A DNA stretch of 64,000 bases from Rotaria socialis (GCA_905331475.1 CAJNYU010003727.1:48194-112193), one strand, 5' to 3'. Numbered from the stretch's first letter, positions 10,887-21,590 are shown. Notes: generated by a model from the letters alone, not told the origin. Program-made: numbers and translations.

Positions 10887-10954
10887 GTCGGGGGAAGGAA
10901 TCGAGCCTTCTGATATGTAACTTATACGCATAGAATCACTACGCCATCCCCAGC
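10887..10954 (-). tRNA. Second tRNA-like sequence, degenerate
   Basis: On the minus strand the T arm pairs fully (GAAGG/CCTTC around CTCGATT), and the acceptor stem pairs at six of seven positions (GCTGGGG with CCCCGAC, one G-U). An A-box-like word (TGGCGTAGTGAT) is present. The B box deviates at one position, and the anticodon stem is weak, so this is probably a tRNA pseudogene or a tRNA-derived repeat. The amino-acid identity is not assignable. Confidence 0.4.
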
Positions 10955-11613
10955 ATGTTAAAGTATATGTAATTTGGTTGTATAGCTCGAAAGTTTTTAG
11001 TTGACGAATACTATTCCATCTTCACAGTTAAAGTTACATTAGCTAACCCGAATTAAAAAGCGGCAACATCCTCACTTTCACAGCAAATTTGAAGTGAAAT
11101 TGAGTCACATATAACCCCTCGCTTAGCTTAAGATCAACGTGCGAGAAATGTGAATCTATAAGGGCAAATAAAAATAGTTGGAAACTGTATTTTCACTTGA
11201 TCTCCAATACAGAATCTGATATTTTTCAGATATTATACGAACTGCGTGTTTTTGCATTTTACTGTCACTTCACTATTGAGTTTCACTCGGTATCTATTCA
11301 TATAGCAGTGAAATGAAATACAATAAAAAAATCTCCTAACAACATTCTGATGAGGGTTATTTCGGTTCAATTATTGATACTTTTAAAATTTTCGTCGCAC
11401 AATTATTGGCTTTTAAAAAAGATACATCGTATTTTCATAATGTTAAATTCTCTGTCAACTTATGCCTTGGTACTTCTTAAATTTTTCTTGATCGGAAACA
11501 AAATTTCAGTATATTTAACATACCTTTATTTAGCAAGTACAATAAAATATCAATTTTTCATGTGTGACGTTCTCTTTAAAGCTTTCTACTCATAACAAAA
11601 CAATTATTTTTTG
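10955..11613. other. No recognisable gene
   Basis: AT-rich. An 81-codon frame at 11350-11595 is composed mostly of Leu, Phe, Ile, Lys and Tyr, as AT-rich DNA gives by chance; no family features. Confidence 0.35.
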
Positions 11614-12124
11614 AAAGGAGGGCTATCATTAAGTAGCCAAATCGGTCCCTGATAGAATTGAATCTCTTCACGATAGAATTGTACTACTAGGTGATATTAA
11701 CTAATATAGAGTAATATCAGAGCGATTTCACCGTTCTATTCTGTTGAAGATGCCAGTAAATCGTGATACGTAATAATATGTATTTTCTAAAATTACTCAA
11801 CATTTTTGCACGTTAAATGAGTGAGTCGTGACAAGGATTTTTATATCAATAGATACAACTTTTAACGAGCTATCGAATAGTACTAAAATATTGAAAAAAA
11901 TTCATTGACCTAAATGAGTCAATAGGAATATGATTTGATAAAAATAGAATTTGTTTTCATTTTCTGATATTTCAAGACTTTTTCACAAGTGCAAAGAGAG
12001 ATCCGCCGCGATAATTTTTATATCAATAGATGCAACGTTTAACGAGCTATCGAATGGTAGTTTAAAATTGAAAAAAGTATCGAGTCGCTGGTATCAATAT
12101 AAATTATGTATATTGAACACAACA
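11614..12124 (+). repeat. Left terminal inverted repeat of the transposon
   Basis: About 511 bp, matched inverted by 15312-15822. It contains an internal direct duplication of a unit around TTTTATATCAATAGAT..AACGAGCTATCGAAT (near 11840-11885 and 12018-12062), and the same pair occurs in the right arm. Confidence 0.85.
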
Positions 12125-12205
12125 TAATTATATTGATGTCTATGTGCTTTGATGAGTTTTTCAGAAAAAAAGTCGAAAACATCATAGTGAATATTCGCTA
12201 AACAA

Positions 12206-14670
12206 TTAGGAAATAACAGATATAAATGAAGTATAAGTATTTACGATGATGAATTGAAGAAAACGATTCAACTCACTAAGCATCATCATCAGTTGAGTCG
12301 TAAAAGTCTGAAAGATCTTTTGAATCTGTGATAAATCAATCAAGTCACCGGATGGCATTGAACAATCTTTAATTTGCCATCGTTTAAAGGATAGAAACCA
12401 AGCTGCCGAGGCAACATGACTGCAGCAGCCAGTAAGAGTATTTCCTCTTGGACAATCACACCACCTGTCTAAAATTTATTTTACAGAAAATTGAGTTATT
12501 GGATTATATGATAATTGATTAACATGAGCAGATCGTGTTGGAACACGTATAAGGCTTGGAAACTTGTTGCATCTATATATTTCATACTCCACTGGAGTTA
12601 TAAGTTGTGTTGTAGTTGATTTCTCTTCTGCATATGAACGTGCATGTTTTAGCTGATACACTCATTGGTAAAAGCGAAAGTTAATTTACGCTAATCAGCT
12701 TCAAGATTAAAATACAGTACCTAGAGATATATCGTTAGTTATATATGTTTCAGATGAAATCGGAAGCTCGGTTAATAATTCTAGATGATCCAATTTATTC
12801 CGTTTAGGCGAAATCTTTTTTAAGTTATTTTGTTGAAGAAACTAAGAGAAGAGAACAAAGCATTGACCATATGTCATACTATACAAAGAAGGTTACTTTT
12901 TCAAAAGTGTTTTTCTTACTACGTAAAGCTTGCATCTTTACAGATATTTCAGCATCATCTAAGCTAGATATTTTAACTGATCTTCGATATCGGTTGATGA
13001 TAGCGCAATCAATCGAAAGATAATCTTCAAGAGATGGTATAGAAGAGTTTTGTACCGTATTGGAGAAAAATTTGAACTGTTTTAGTCTAGCATTTACTGC
13101 TTCCACAACCCATCTAACTTTTGTTATGCATCTAGACTCATTAGCATCATCTGTTGTGAATTGACGACGACCATTGAAAAATGGAGGTGAAGCTATATCA
13201 AAGCCAAATCCTTCTAATGTACTAAATGCATCCCGGAAGCCTCGATCAACTACAATGATGTCATTCTTAAAAAATAAAATAAGCTTTTGAGAAAATATTT
13301 TAAAAATTCGAACCTCACTTAACCAGTCAACAATTTTTTCAGTGTTGCGTTTTTAAATATTGTTCATTATAGAGCCATCATTGTTAGAAAAATCTGAGAA
13401 GAACGGACCGATGCATGATATTATATAGCCACTCGTTGAAACGATCATCATGGGCTTCAGAAGAGATCTCTTTTTTTTTGAAGACAATAGAATTTTCTTT
13501 GAAAATTGTTATTACGCGATTTCTATTAGAGAAACATTACATGTTATCACTACGAAAAGAAAAACCACGATTATTTACTTGAATGTACACGTATGTACCA
13601 TCAACTATAATTATTGGTTTATCGGATTCGCCATCGCAAATTAGATCACGAGCTATTTCTGACGTGTGTTGTTCGATTATTTCACGACGGCTTATGCGAT
13701 TAAAACCAAAGTTTAGTGGTACAAACGTACTCATTAAGGCACTCGTTGCACTTTTAATAGCTCGAGAAACTGTTAATTCATCTGGTAGTTGCAGTAGAGA
13801 TGCCAATACACGATTCGATAGTCCAAGTCGAGGTTTACATAATAGAGTTGCAATAGCTTTACGAATAGATCGGTTAGTTGAATCGCGCATATCGATTTTA
13901 GATACACGAGAAACTAGACCATCAAATTCATTTTTGTCAAGACTTGTAAAGAATTTGTATTCGCCATCAGGTAATGACAAAATATTGTCAAAGTCTAAAC
14001 GTTTACGTATTTGACAGAACGATTGACATTCAGATATAATAAGCTGAACATCGCCAGAATCAAGTTTCCTATATTGTACTGAAGATGGTTTTATACTATC
14101 AATAGCTGACGTTGTCAACCGATGATTATTAACATGTTTTGAGCAGCATCTCGCTCCCTCTGGCACAAAAACATCCTTTGAAAAAAAGATGAAATTTCGA
14201 TCATCAGTTGAAATAATATTCGAACTTCGATCAATATTTTATTGACACACGCAACAAATTCTATAATTTCATTACAAAGAACTATGTTACAATGAAAACT
14301 AGTTTCTCACTTATGAGACGAGATTGTACAATTCATCTGTAGGGTAATGCTGTCACTATGCACGAGTGAACTTAAGCTATGATCCGTTGTCGATCCTTGG
14401 CGACATTTCTCTCCTTGATCAGTTTCCATTGAGTCATCCTAAAAGAATATCAGATCTACTGTCGCTTTTATCACTAAATTCACTGGCGATTTCCGATTTC
14501 CTGTCAGCATCTACTTCACTAGTAGATAATTCTTGTTCAATACGTGCCAATATGTTCCCGAAATCAGCATAACTATTTTTCCAAGTATAGTAAGATGTAC
14601 GACGTGTGTTACAAATTTCCGTTTCTGCTGTAACAAACTTCGTCGTTTTGATTGAGATAAATAAAAGCAA
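12206..14670 (-). pseudogene. DDE transposase pseudogene (ISL2EU-like, DDE_Tnp_4 with SWIM-like C-terminus)
   Basis: Minus-strand exons: an N-terminal part around 14434-14670 (RRTSYYTWKNSYADFG, then an acidic linker), a Cys-rich PEGARCCSKH exon from about 14182 to 13579, then introns 13523-13578 and 13266-13318, and an exon from 13265 to a GTAACC donor near 12895. The last exons carry YQLKHARSY and a CDCPRGN..GCCSHVASAAWFL motif, ending at TAA 12206-12208. Catalytic residues are visible: Asp in IIIVDGTYVYIQ, Asp in IIVVDRGFRDA, Glu in KVRWVVEAVNARLK. The transposase would cut and paste the element at its inverted ends. Three lesions break it: one missing base in an A-run near 13465, an in-frame TAA at 13353-13355 and another at 12476-12478. 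The 5' end and the linker frame near 14430 are unresolved. It is probably inactive, but the ends could be moved in trans by an intact copy. Confidence 0.8.
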
Positions 14671-14771
14671 ACAATGTGACTTCTATGGTCGTACCGTCGA
14701 GCATTCCGAAAAAAGTACACCACAAGGACAATATGAATGTGGCATAGTTGTGCAATATTAAATATCGAAAT

Positions 14772-15047
14772 CCCAGGTCGAACATACACGGTCGTATACG
14801 ACGGTAAATCGCCGTATTTGGCCGTATTACATGGCTCCGTATTACGATCGTAAATATCCGTGGCGTATACGGCGCTTTACGGTCGTTTTTGATCGTATTT
14901 CACCGTATTACGACACGGAGATTTACGATCGTAATACGGAGCCATGTAATACGGCCAAATACGGCGATTTACCGTCGTATACGGCAGAAAACGGCCGTAT
15001 ACGGCCCGTATTTCACCGTATACGGACGTCGTAAAGCTCGTCCTGGG
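14772..15047. mobile_element. MITE with CCCAGGTCGA ends, interior of TACGG words (copy a)
   Basis: 276 bp, ends CCCAGGTCGA and a TCGTCCTGGG-type inverted end, flanked by AAT on both sides. The interior is a nearly perfect hairpin with arms of about 65 bp (near 14790-14855 and 14920-14984), and the sequence is dominated by CCGTATACGG-like words. It sits inside the larger transposon, so it is younger than that insertion or travelled with it. Frames seen here are by-products. Confidence 0.8.
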
Positions 15048-15311
15048 AATACTTCCTTCAATTACGAGAATATAGATTGAATAACCACTAGAGAGACTTT
15101 AAAATTCATCTTTTTCTAAAGCATTATTTCTGTTAAACACGTGGCCTTTTCCTACTCGATTTTATGTGTGAAATATTTACAGATGTTGTTTATATGAATC
15201 ACATGATATCTTTATTTCCCTTCTTTCCTTCCTTTCTATGGCACTTCGAAGATAAAAACATAAAATTACAAGAAACGCATGGCACTTTATTCGTCTGTTG
15301 ACATTAGCATA

Positions 15312-15822
15312 CGTTGTGTTCAATATACATAATTTATATTGATACCAGCGACTCGATACTTTTTTCAATTTTAAACTACCATTCGATAGCTCGTTAAACG
15401 TTGCATCTATTGATATAAAAATTATCGCGGCGGATCTCTCTTTGCACTTGTGAAAAAGTCTTGAAATATCAGAAAATGAAAACAAATTCTATTTTTATCA
15501 AATCATATTCCTATTGACTCATTTAGGTCAATGAATTTTTTTCAATATTTTAGTACTATTCGATAGCTCGTTAAAAGTTGTATCTATTGATATAAAAATC
15601 CTTGTCACGACTCACTCATTTAACGTGCAAAAATGTTGAGTAATTTTAGAAAATACATATTATTACGTATCACGATTTACTGGCATCTTCAACAGAATAG
15701 AACGGTGAAATCGCTCTGATATTACTCTATATTAGTTAATATCACCTAGTAGTACAATTCTATCGTGAAGAGATTCAATTCTATCAGGGACCGATTTGGC
15801 TACTTAATGATAGCCCTCCTTT
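15312..15822 (-). repeat. Right terminal inverted repeat of the transposon
   Basis: Inverted copy of 11614-12124, near identical along its length, ending GATAGCCCTCCTTT. Confidence 0.85.
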
Positions 15823-16252
15823 GATCAATGGTTTTGACACATCTAAATTCAGGCTGTACACTCTTGACCGGATCCAGTCAAATTCCGAGAACAGTCAGAT
15901 CGTAACTGTTGTTTAGTTCTTTTTACCAGGGAAATTTCTGTTAGCGTATTTACTTTAAAGCGATTTTTCAGTTGTCAGCTTGATAATAGCTTCCGATCAA
16001 CGCCGATAAGATTTTTTAAATTCTAAAAGAACTCAACCATTTTATTAGTTCTTCTTGTGCTACGTCATTAGTCCGTTATAATAAGGATTAAAAGCTCTAA
16101 AAGAAAAGTTATCGTTTTTTTTTTCGAAAACTATTTACATATTGACATTTAGCCACAGTAAAGTGCAACGCATTAAATATGAACAACAAATTTTCTCTTT
16201 TTCACAAAATTAGTTGAACCACATTGCAATTATTCTTTAGCACTTCTAATAC
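15823..16252. other. Intergenic, nothing recognised
   Basis: Short AT-rich spacer between the transposon and the small frame at 16253; no structure noticed. Confidence 0.4.
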
Positions 16253-16510
16253 ATGAATTTTCAACAACTGAAAAAGTACCAAACTTACTACACAATAAAA
16301 TACTATTTTCCATCAAAATATAGTGTTTCATCTTTAAAAGTCAATATTTTGGCGATAGAAAATTTGAAAAATATCGATGATCAAACATTGAACTTAAAAA
16401 GTAAGCTTCATAATAATATAGGAGTGTTAAAACAAGAGTGTCTTCGTCGTGCCGTATTGAAAAGTATTATGAAAAGATTTGAAATAATATTTAGTAGTAT
16501 AGAGGAATAG
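16253..16510 (+). CDS. Unrecognised small frame (85 aa), doubtful
   Basis: ATG-led frame whose middle and end (IENLKNIDDQTLNLKSKLHN, then RRAVLKSIMKRFEIIF) could form an amphipathic helix. There is no family match, no splice partner and no promoter. It ends 23 bases before the foldback element starts, so it may be a gene end truncated by that insertion, or chance. Confidence 0.2.
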   Translation: MNFQQLKKYQTYYTIKYYFPSKYSVSSLKVNILAIENLKNIDDQTLNLKSKLHNNIGVLKQECLRRAVLKSIMKRFEIIFSSIEE

Positions 16511-17168
16511 AAAATTATGTAGAATCTTTAGTCAAGGAGGAACAAACTGATTTCGTGATTTCTGAGTTCCAAAATCAAAATGTGATTTCATTTAATTTCG
16601 GTGATTTCATGTGATTTGATTTCCGTGATTGCCACCGCTTCCATGGGAATAAGGGTGCACCCTCCGTCGCGACTCAATCACTGAACAGTAGACCGAATGG
16701 GAACCAAGAACTACTGAATGCCCCGTTGATTAACCTAGAGTGAATTCGACAATCAGCATTTTTATTTGAAAACACTAAAATTAAGTGAAACAATGATATC
16801 AGTCTACAAATTATTGTTATACGATCGAACTCATTTTATCGTTCTAGCATCATTTCTTCTTCGATCACTGCTATTTATGAGCAATTCCACATAATCCACG
16901 ATGGATTCACACAGAAGCGGTTCAATCGAGGTGCCTATATTTCGCTCACTTAAAGATATTTTGTAGAGGGAAGAGTTCTAAGAATTTTGACGCAAACCGT
17001 TTAAAAAAATATTAATCACTTGATTTTTTATGAGGATTGTACGAAAAGCCCTAACATTCACCATATCCAGACATGGGGTCCTATTGGAGTCCTATCTCAA
17101 GAACAGCTCAACTAATTGGGCTGAAATGTTTCAGAGACATATATTTCGGTGACTCCTATTTACCAAAA

Positions 17169-17552
17169 TAATTTCGTTTCAAAATATTGAATTGCTGGGA
17201 TTTTCTGAATTACTCAATATATGAAAAAAGAAACATTTTTGGTAATTTGCGTAATTCAAACCTTTTGTTTGGAATTATATATTGATTTGAAAGCTTCACT
17301 ATGGAAAGAGCACTGAAAGGCGTACCACTCCTAAAAATTTCAGCTCTCTGCATTAGTGCGTTTGACCAGAACAGTGCTCTGAAAAATGGATTTTTGACAA
17401 TTATGGGAGTTTTCAGAAAAAGCTATCTCCCAAGAAATGGATCTCCTTGGAAGCTGATATATAGAAACTAGCAGTACTCTTACTAGGTTACAACCCTGCG
17501 AAAAAATTAGCGTGACATCTCAAAGAATAGTTCTAGGAGACTTATCAAAATA
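17169..17552. mobile_element. Nested 384-bp insertion with 8-bp target duplication
   Basis: Present only in the left arm of the surrounding foldback and flanked by TACCAAAA on both sides (17161-17168 and 17553-17560). The right arm at about 18515-18545 reads straight through the site, so it serves as the empty allele. The 8-bp duplication fits hAT-like transposition; inverted ends are weak. Confidence 0.7.
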
Positions 17553-17644
17553 TACCAAAAATGGTCCCTTTCCTATAGGAACTGTACCCAGGTTAGCTTA
17601 GAAATTGATCGAAGAGTTGTACTACATGAGATAAATTCTACTTA

Positions 17645-17877
17645 GTTAAAATTAGCATATGATCCTGTTTCCTTCCTAAAAAGTATTCATTGAAAAAAAG
17701 AAGAATATTGTTTTAGAAAAATTCCCATACTCCCCTTCAGGTCTCTTGAGATCAATTTACATTAGTTCAGCCTCCCCTACTCTCCTAGGACAATTTTTCG
17801 CAGGATTTTATTTTTTTTAAACAATATTCTTATAGAATGTCATAGAGGATCATACGCTAATTTTAACTAACGAGGGA
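17645..17877. mobile_element. Nested 233-bp MITE, TA-flanked
   Basis: Inverted ends GTTAAAATTAGCATATGATC and GATCATACGCTAATTTTAAC are flanked by TA. The right arm of the foldback has the uninterrupted site (CTACTTACGAGG as read on the opposite strand), differing from the prediction by one base. TA duplication suggests a Tc1/mariner-type mover. Confidence 0.75.
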
Positions 17878-19032
17878 ACCGCCGAAGTGATTCAAAGCTT
17901 TTAAACTGATATTTTACCGATAAGTAGAGTTCAATGAAACTAGACAAAGCCCAAAATGACAAGAGCGGATGGGTCTTCCTTCTCGAATTATGATGATTTT
18001 ACTGGGATTACCAACTATGACACGATATTCACCGAGAAATCAAATTGAGGAGTTTCGGCCTGAATTTTCGCGCGCATACAGATCTTGTGATCTATATACT
18101 AGCCTCGAAGTTTCAGCCAACAAAAAGTGCCGTTGTCGAGATATTTTAATCTCAAGACAACAGTAGCATGTTGTATACAAACCAAAAGAATCGACTTTTC
18201 TTGAAAACTTATTATTTCCAGAACAGTACATTCGTTTTGACTGAAACTTCAAGTCTAAACTCCCTAATTTGATTTTTCGGTGAATATCGTATCATAGGTA
18301 GTAAACCCAGTAAAATCATCATAATTTGAGAAGGAAGACCCATCCGCTCTTGTCCTTTTGGGCTTTGCCTAGTTTCATTGAACTCTACTTATCCGCAGAA
18401 TATCAGTTTAAAAGCTTTGAATCACTTCGGCGGTTTCCTCGTAAGTAGAATTTATCTTATATAATACAACTCTTCAAGCAATTTCTAAGCTAACCTGGGC
18501 ACAGTTGCTATAGGAAAGGGCCCATTTTTTGGTGAATAGGAGTCATCGAGATATGTCTCTGAAACATTTCAGCTCAATTAATTGAATTGATCTTGAGATA
18601 GGACTCCAATAGAACCCCATGTCTGGATATGGCGAATGTTAGGGCTTTTCGTACAATCCTCATAAAAAAATCAAGTGATTAATATTTTTTAAAACAGTGT
18701 GCGTCAAAATTCTTAGAATTCTTCCCTTTACAACATATCTTTAATTGAGCGAAATATGACAACCTCGATTGAACCGCTTCTGTGTGAATCCCCCGTGGAC
18801 TATGTGGGCTGGCTCATAAATAGAAAAATTATGATTTCTATTGATTTCATGTGATTTCGGTGATTTCATTTGATTTCAACTTGATTTCAGAGATTGAAAT
18901 CAGTTTGTTTCCCCTTGGTATTAGTCGATCAGAATCATTTTGGCGCACGTTTTTATGGGGTTATTGGCGTCACGACTGAGGTGGTTGCTGGTCGCGCACG
19001 CCAGCGAATAGATATTAAAAATAAAAATAAAT

Positions 19033-19986
19033 TTATTTACGAGAAAATCGTTGTACACGGTGATTATACTCATCGGCAATATAGAGGTTCCCATGTTTAT
19101 CGAAAGACAAGCCTTCGGGGCGATAGAACTGATTTGCTTCTTTTCCTTCACCATTTTCACCCACAACAACAGTGCCTTGTTTCGCTCCTTGAAGCCAACG
19201 TGTCACTCGATGATTATCTCCTCCTTCAGCCACATAGAGAGTACCCAACGTATCTACGAAGATTCCGGTAGGACATGCTAACTGTGTCAGAGCCTTACCA
19301 TAGCCTTGACCTCCAGCTACAATAACGCCTTCTGTTGCATTTTTAATCCATTTTATTACACGATCATTGTTGTGATCTGACACATATACACTCTGTTGTC
19401 GATCGACAAAGATGTAGCTCGGCCACTCGAGTTGATTGAGACCGGAACCTTTTCCATTTCCACCCGCAACGAGAGTTCCTTTCTTGTCTTGCCGATCTAT
19501 TTCATATCGTCTAACTTCATGTTTTCCAAAGTCAGAAACGTAGAGATTTCTCTGCTCATCAATGGCTAATCCAGAACATTTGACTTTGTCGATGAGGATT
19601 TCTCCTTGAGTTGTATCATGATGACGAGACCATCGTACGACTCGTCGATTATCTTGATCAGAAATAATGAGACTATTCGTTTCTTTATCAATCAACACAT
19701 CGGCTGGACAACATAATTTATCTAATCCATTGCCATAGGTATTGCCACCAGCAACAACTTTTCCATTCGTACCATTTATCTTCCATTGCATGATACGACT
19801 ATTGCCGGAGTCAGCAATGACTATCGTTTGATTATTATCATCATCAACGTAGAGACCTTTCGGATAACAGACGGTGTGAGTGTCACCACGTTTCCCATTG
19901 TGTCCAACAACAGTGACACCATTCTGTTCCCAACGTGCATTGGCAGGTAGATTGGGGATGACTAGAAAAAACAGTTGAAGGACCAC
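19033..19986 (-). CDS. NHL-repeat (six-bladed beta-propeller) protein, start unresolved
   Basis: An open frame of about 317 codons with roughly six NHL repeats, each with the pattern P-x-G-(I/L)-x-(V/F)-D...(L/V)-Y-(V/I)-(A/S)-D-x-x-N-x-R-V-x-(R/K)-W, separated by G-G-x-G-x-G linkers. Such propellers usually bind proteins, RNA or ligands; the family is large in bdelloids and related animals, and the role of this member is unknown. The frame opens after a TAA with a hydrophobic, signal-peptide-like stretch (KLYLFAFVVLQLFFLVIP, then ANA before RW), but there is no ATG, only a GTG. Either a short first exon supplies the ATG or the gene is 5'-truncated. No internal stop. No enzyme domain follows the propeller. 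Confidence 0.75.
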   Translation of the reverse strand: MVLQLFFLVIPNLPANARWEQNGVTVVGHNGKRGDTHTVCYPKGLYVDDDNNQTIVIADSGNSRIMQWKINGTNGKVVAGGNTYGNGLDKLCCPADVLIDKETNSLIISDQDNRRVVRWSRHHDTTQGEILIDKVKCSGLAIDEQRNLYVSDFGKHEVRRYEIDRQDKKGTLVAGGNGKGSGLNQLEWPSYIFVDRQQSVYVSDHNNDRVIKWIKNATEGVIVAGGQGYGKALTQLACPTGIFVDTLGTLYVAEGGDNHRVTRWLQGAKQGTVVVGENGEGKEANQFYRPEGLSFDKHGNLYIADEYNHRVQRFSRK

Positions 19987-20002
19987 AAAAGCAAATAGAT
20001 AG

Positions 20003-20544
20003 AGTTTTCTTTATCTAAAAATAGTGTCGTATTCTCAGGCTTTATGATGTGTCAACAAATTCAAAAATAATATTGTACGTATTTATACAAAGATTGCTTT
20101 GTTTTTGTAAATCGAATTCGTGAGATTTTAGAACTAAATGTAATAACACTTTTGAATCATGAGAAATTATTTTCTATAATGCTCACGACTATAAAATATG
20201 TTCACTGCATACAAAAATAAAAGTGAAATGATCTCAGCTGTAATTTCACCTCTACTCTTATAAAACATATATTTTTTTTTTGAAAGATCTATCAATTTGT
20301 TATGTTTTCAGAAATAAACTATTATATATACATGTATATATAATATCTGCAGTTTGATATTTAGATATTATTTCATTCGATCATAATGCAAACTACGTAA
20401 TTATATGTAAATATGGTGTATATAGATTTTTATTTTTACTCATAAGCATGTTATTCTTGATGTAAAAAGTATGATTGTAGCATGAGATGCTTAATTCGAA
20501 TTCGAATTCGAATATAAATGGAGGTTCAACTACATAATATAAAT
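20003..20544. other. AT-rich spacer with TTCGAA microsatellite
   Basis: No gene recognised. A short (TTCGAA)n tract lies near 20490-20513, and a (TA)n tract near 20325-20345. Confidence 0.45.
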
Positions 20545-20634
20545 TCAAAAATGAAAAATCGGGCACTCGTACAGTTACAGCAACAAGCAGAAGATAAAAT
20601 TTTATCTTCAATATATATAATTCGAATTGAGGCA
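20545..20634 (+). repeat. Inverted-repeat arm A (pairs with 22436-22525)
   Basis: This ends in TATAATTCGAATTGAGGCA and contains GATAAAATTTTATC. The inverse of 22436-22525 has the same end, the same GATAAA..TTTTATC core and an AAATGAAA start, at lower identity between. The pair encloses about 1.8 kb that includes the 21-bp tandem repeat and a MITE, so these could be ends of an old composite element. Confidence 0.45.
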
Positions 20635-21386
20635 TCGCTGGATGGCGTTTCAGAAAGTGCAAATTTTAAAGTGTGCTGGCTCGACTACTGAGCCAGGTGA
20701 GAATCTGTCCATTAGTAAAACTTTGTATGATCAACAACAACACTTCCGACACTCTTCTAACAGGATAATGAAACTGTTTAATAAAGGATAACTGCTACAT
20801 GTTGTGAACACCACATATGAATGATCGAATAGGCTTCTATATCGTAAAGATAGCAGCTGGCTGAAGTGCAGAGCAACATGGGGCAGATCTTTAGCTAAAG
20901 ATTTCATATTTGCTAGCAGCACAGCGCCGCATTTTGCCACACGCCAATATGATACTACGGTGAGCTGACCACCTGCCACAATGAGGCTATACGCTATTAT
21001 CATACTTTCACAGATTTTACTATCCACTCAACCAACGCCCACTCCCTTTCGTCATAGCAAAACAATTTACTGAGATTTTTAGTATTAACATGACCAGAGT
21101 CTTAGCGAAACTCAGCACATTACTTACACTTTTATTTAAACGTCGCGGCGTGGGGCGCAAAGCATCCCCCGCAGAACCACGACCAAAAAATGGTTCGTGT
21201 GTACGCAGTCAAGTCGATCCTCATCACATTCGCTGATAGCCCTAAAAAGGAAGGTCAGAATAGGTATCGCATACATACCTTCCAATGGCCGCAGCGTGTT
21301 CACCCAGAACCAGAAGTTATCCTGGGGATGTTAGTTAACTCTGTAGGAAGCGAGTCCCACACTGACGTATGCTTCGAGGATCCTTA

Positions 21387-21590
21387 GGAATACTTATTGG
21401 AACGGCTGGTATGTTTTTAGCATCGTCATATATTCTTTTAGCATCATCAGGTACGCTTCTAACATTCTCAGGTATCCTACCAGCATGCTCGGATATCGTT
21501 CTAGCATGCTCAGGTATGCTACAAGCAATCTCAAGAGTGTTACTAGCAATCTCAGAAATGTTCTTAGTAATCTCACGAATACTCAAAGCC
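21387..21590. repeat. Minisatellite, 21-bp unit, about nine copies
   Basis: Units of exactly 21 bases (pattern GGTATNNTNNTAGCATNCTCA) run from 21408 to 21575, with a divergent copy before and a partial copy after. Because 21 is a multiple of three, both strands give long seven-residue repeat frames: hydrophobic on plus, and an I-P/S-E-H-A-R/G-type heptad on minus (21335-21592). It might be part of a repetitive coding exon, but no splice context was found. Confidence 0.8.

Larger units (their letters stand above)
11614..15822. mobile_element. DNA transposon with ~510-bp terminal inverted repeats (PIF/Harbinger-ISL2EU-like)
   Basis: A 4.2-kb element with outer ends AAAGGAGGGCTATCATTAAG and its reverse complement. 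Inside is a minus-strand transposase pseudogene (12206-14670) and a nested MITE (14772-15047). Arms 11614-12124 and 15312-15822 are almost identical, suggesting recent movement or arm conversion. The transposase has DDE residues in the DDE_Tnp_4 pattern and a C-terminal SWIM-like Cys/His motif; the superfamily name is from remembered motif similarity. Target duplication not clear by eye. Confidence 0.85.
16533..18917. mobile_element. Large foldback element (2.4 kb) with nested insertions
   Basis: Ends CAAGGAGGAACAAACTGATTTC-like and its inverse (left 16533, right 18917). Inside the ends are runs of TGATTTC words in the same orientation on both sides, then long inverted arms: left about 16890-18055, right about 18260-18790, around a loop of about 200 bases. 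The left arm carries two insertions absent from the right arm (17169-17552 and 17645-17877). No transposase. Short frames near 17969-18252 lie in the loop and have no family features. Confidence 0.8.

Noticed and set aside
13583..14014. 143-codon plus-strand frame
   Set aside because: It is the antisense of the transposase exon, whose minus-strand reading has the conserved DDE motifs.
14831..15080. Two plus-strand frames of 63-67 codons
   Set aside because: They lie wholly within the TACGG-word hairpin; the composition follows the repeated word and no family features exist.
17969..18252. Possible gene in the foldback loop
   Set aside because: Two short overlapping frames on opposite strands, Arg/Ser-rich by chance, no splice context.
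19051..19281. Plus-strand frames opposite the NHL gene
   Set aside because: Antisense shadows of the NHL repeats; the minus-strand frame is far longer and carries the family pattern.
20731..21027. 98-codon minus-strand frame
   Set aside because: No family motif, not supported by a splice partner, and situated in a segment of probable decayed element.
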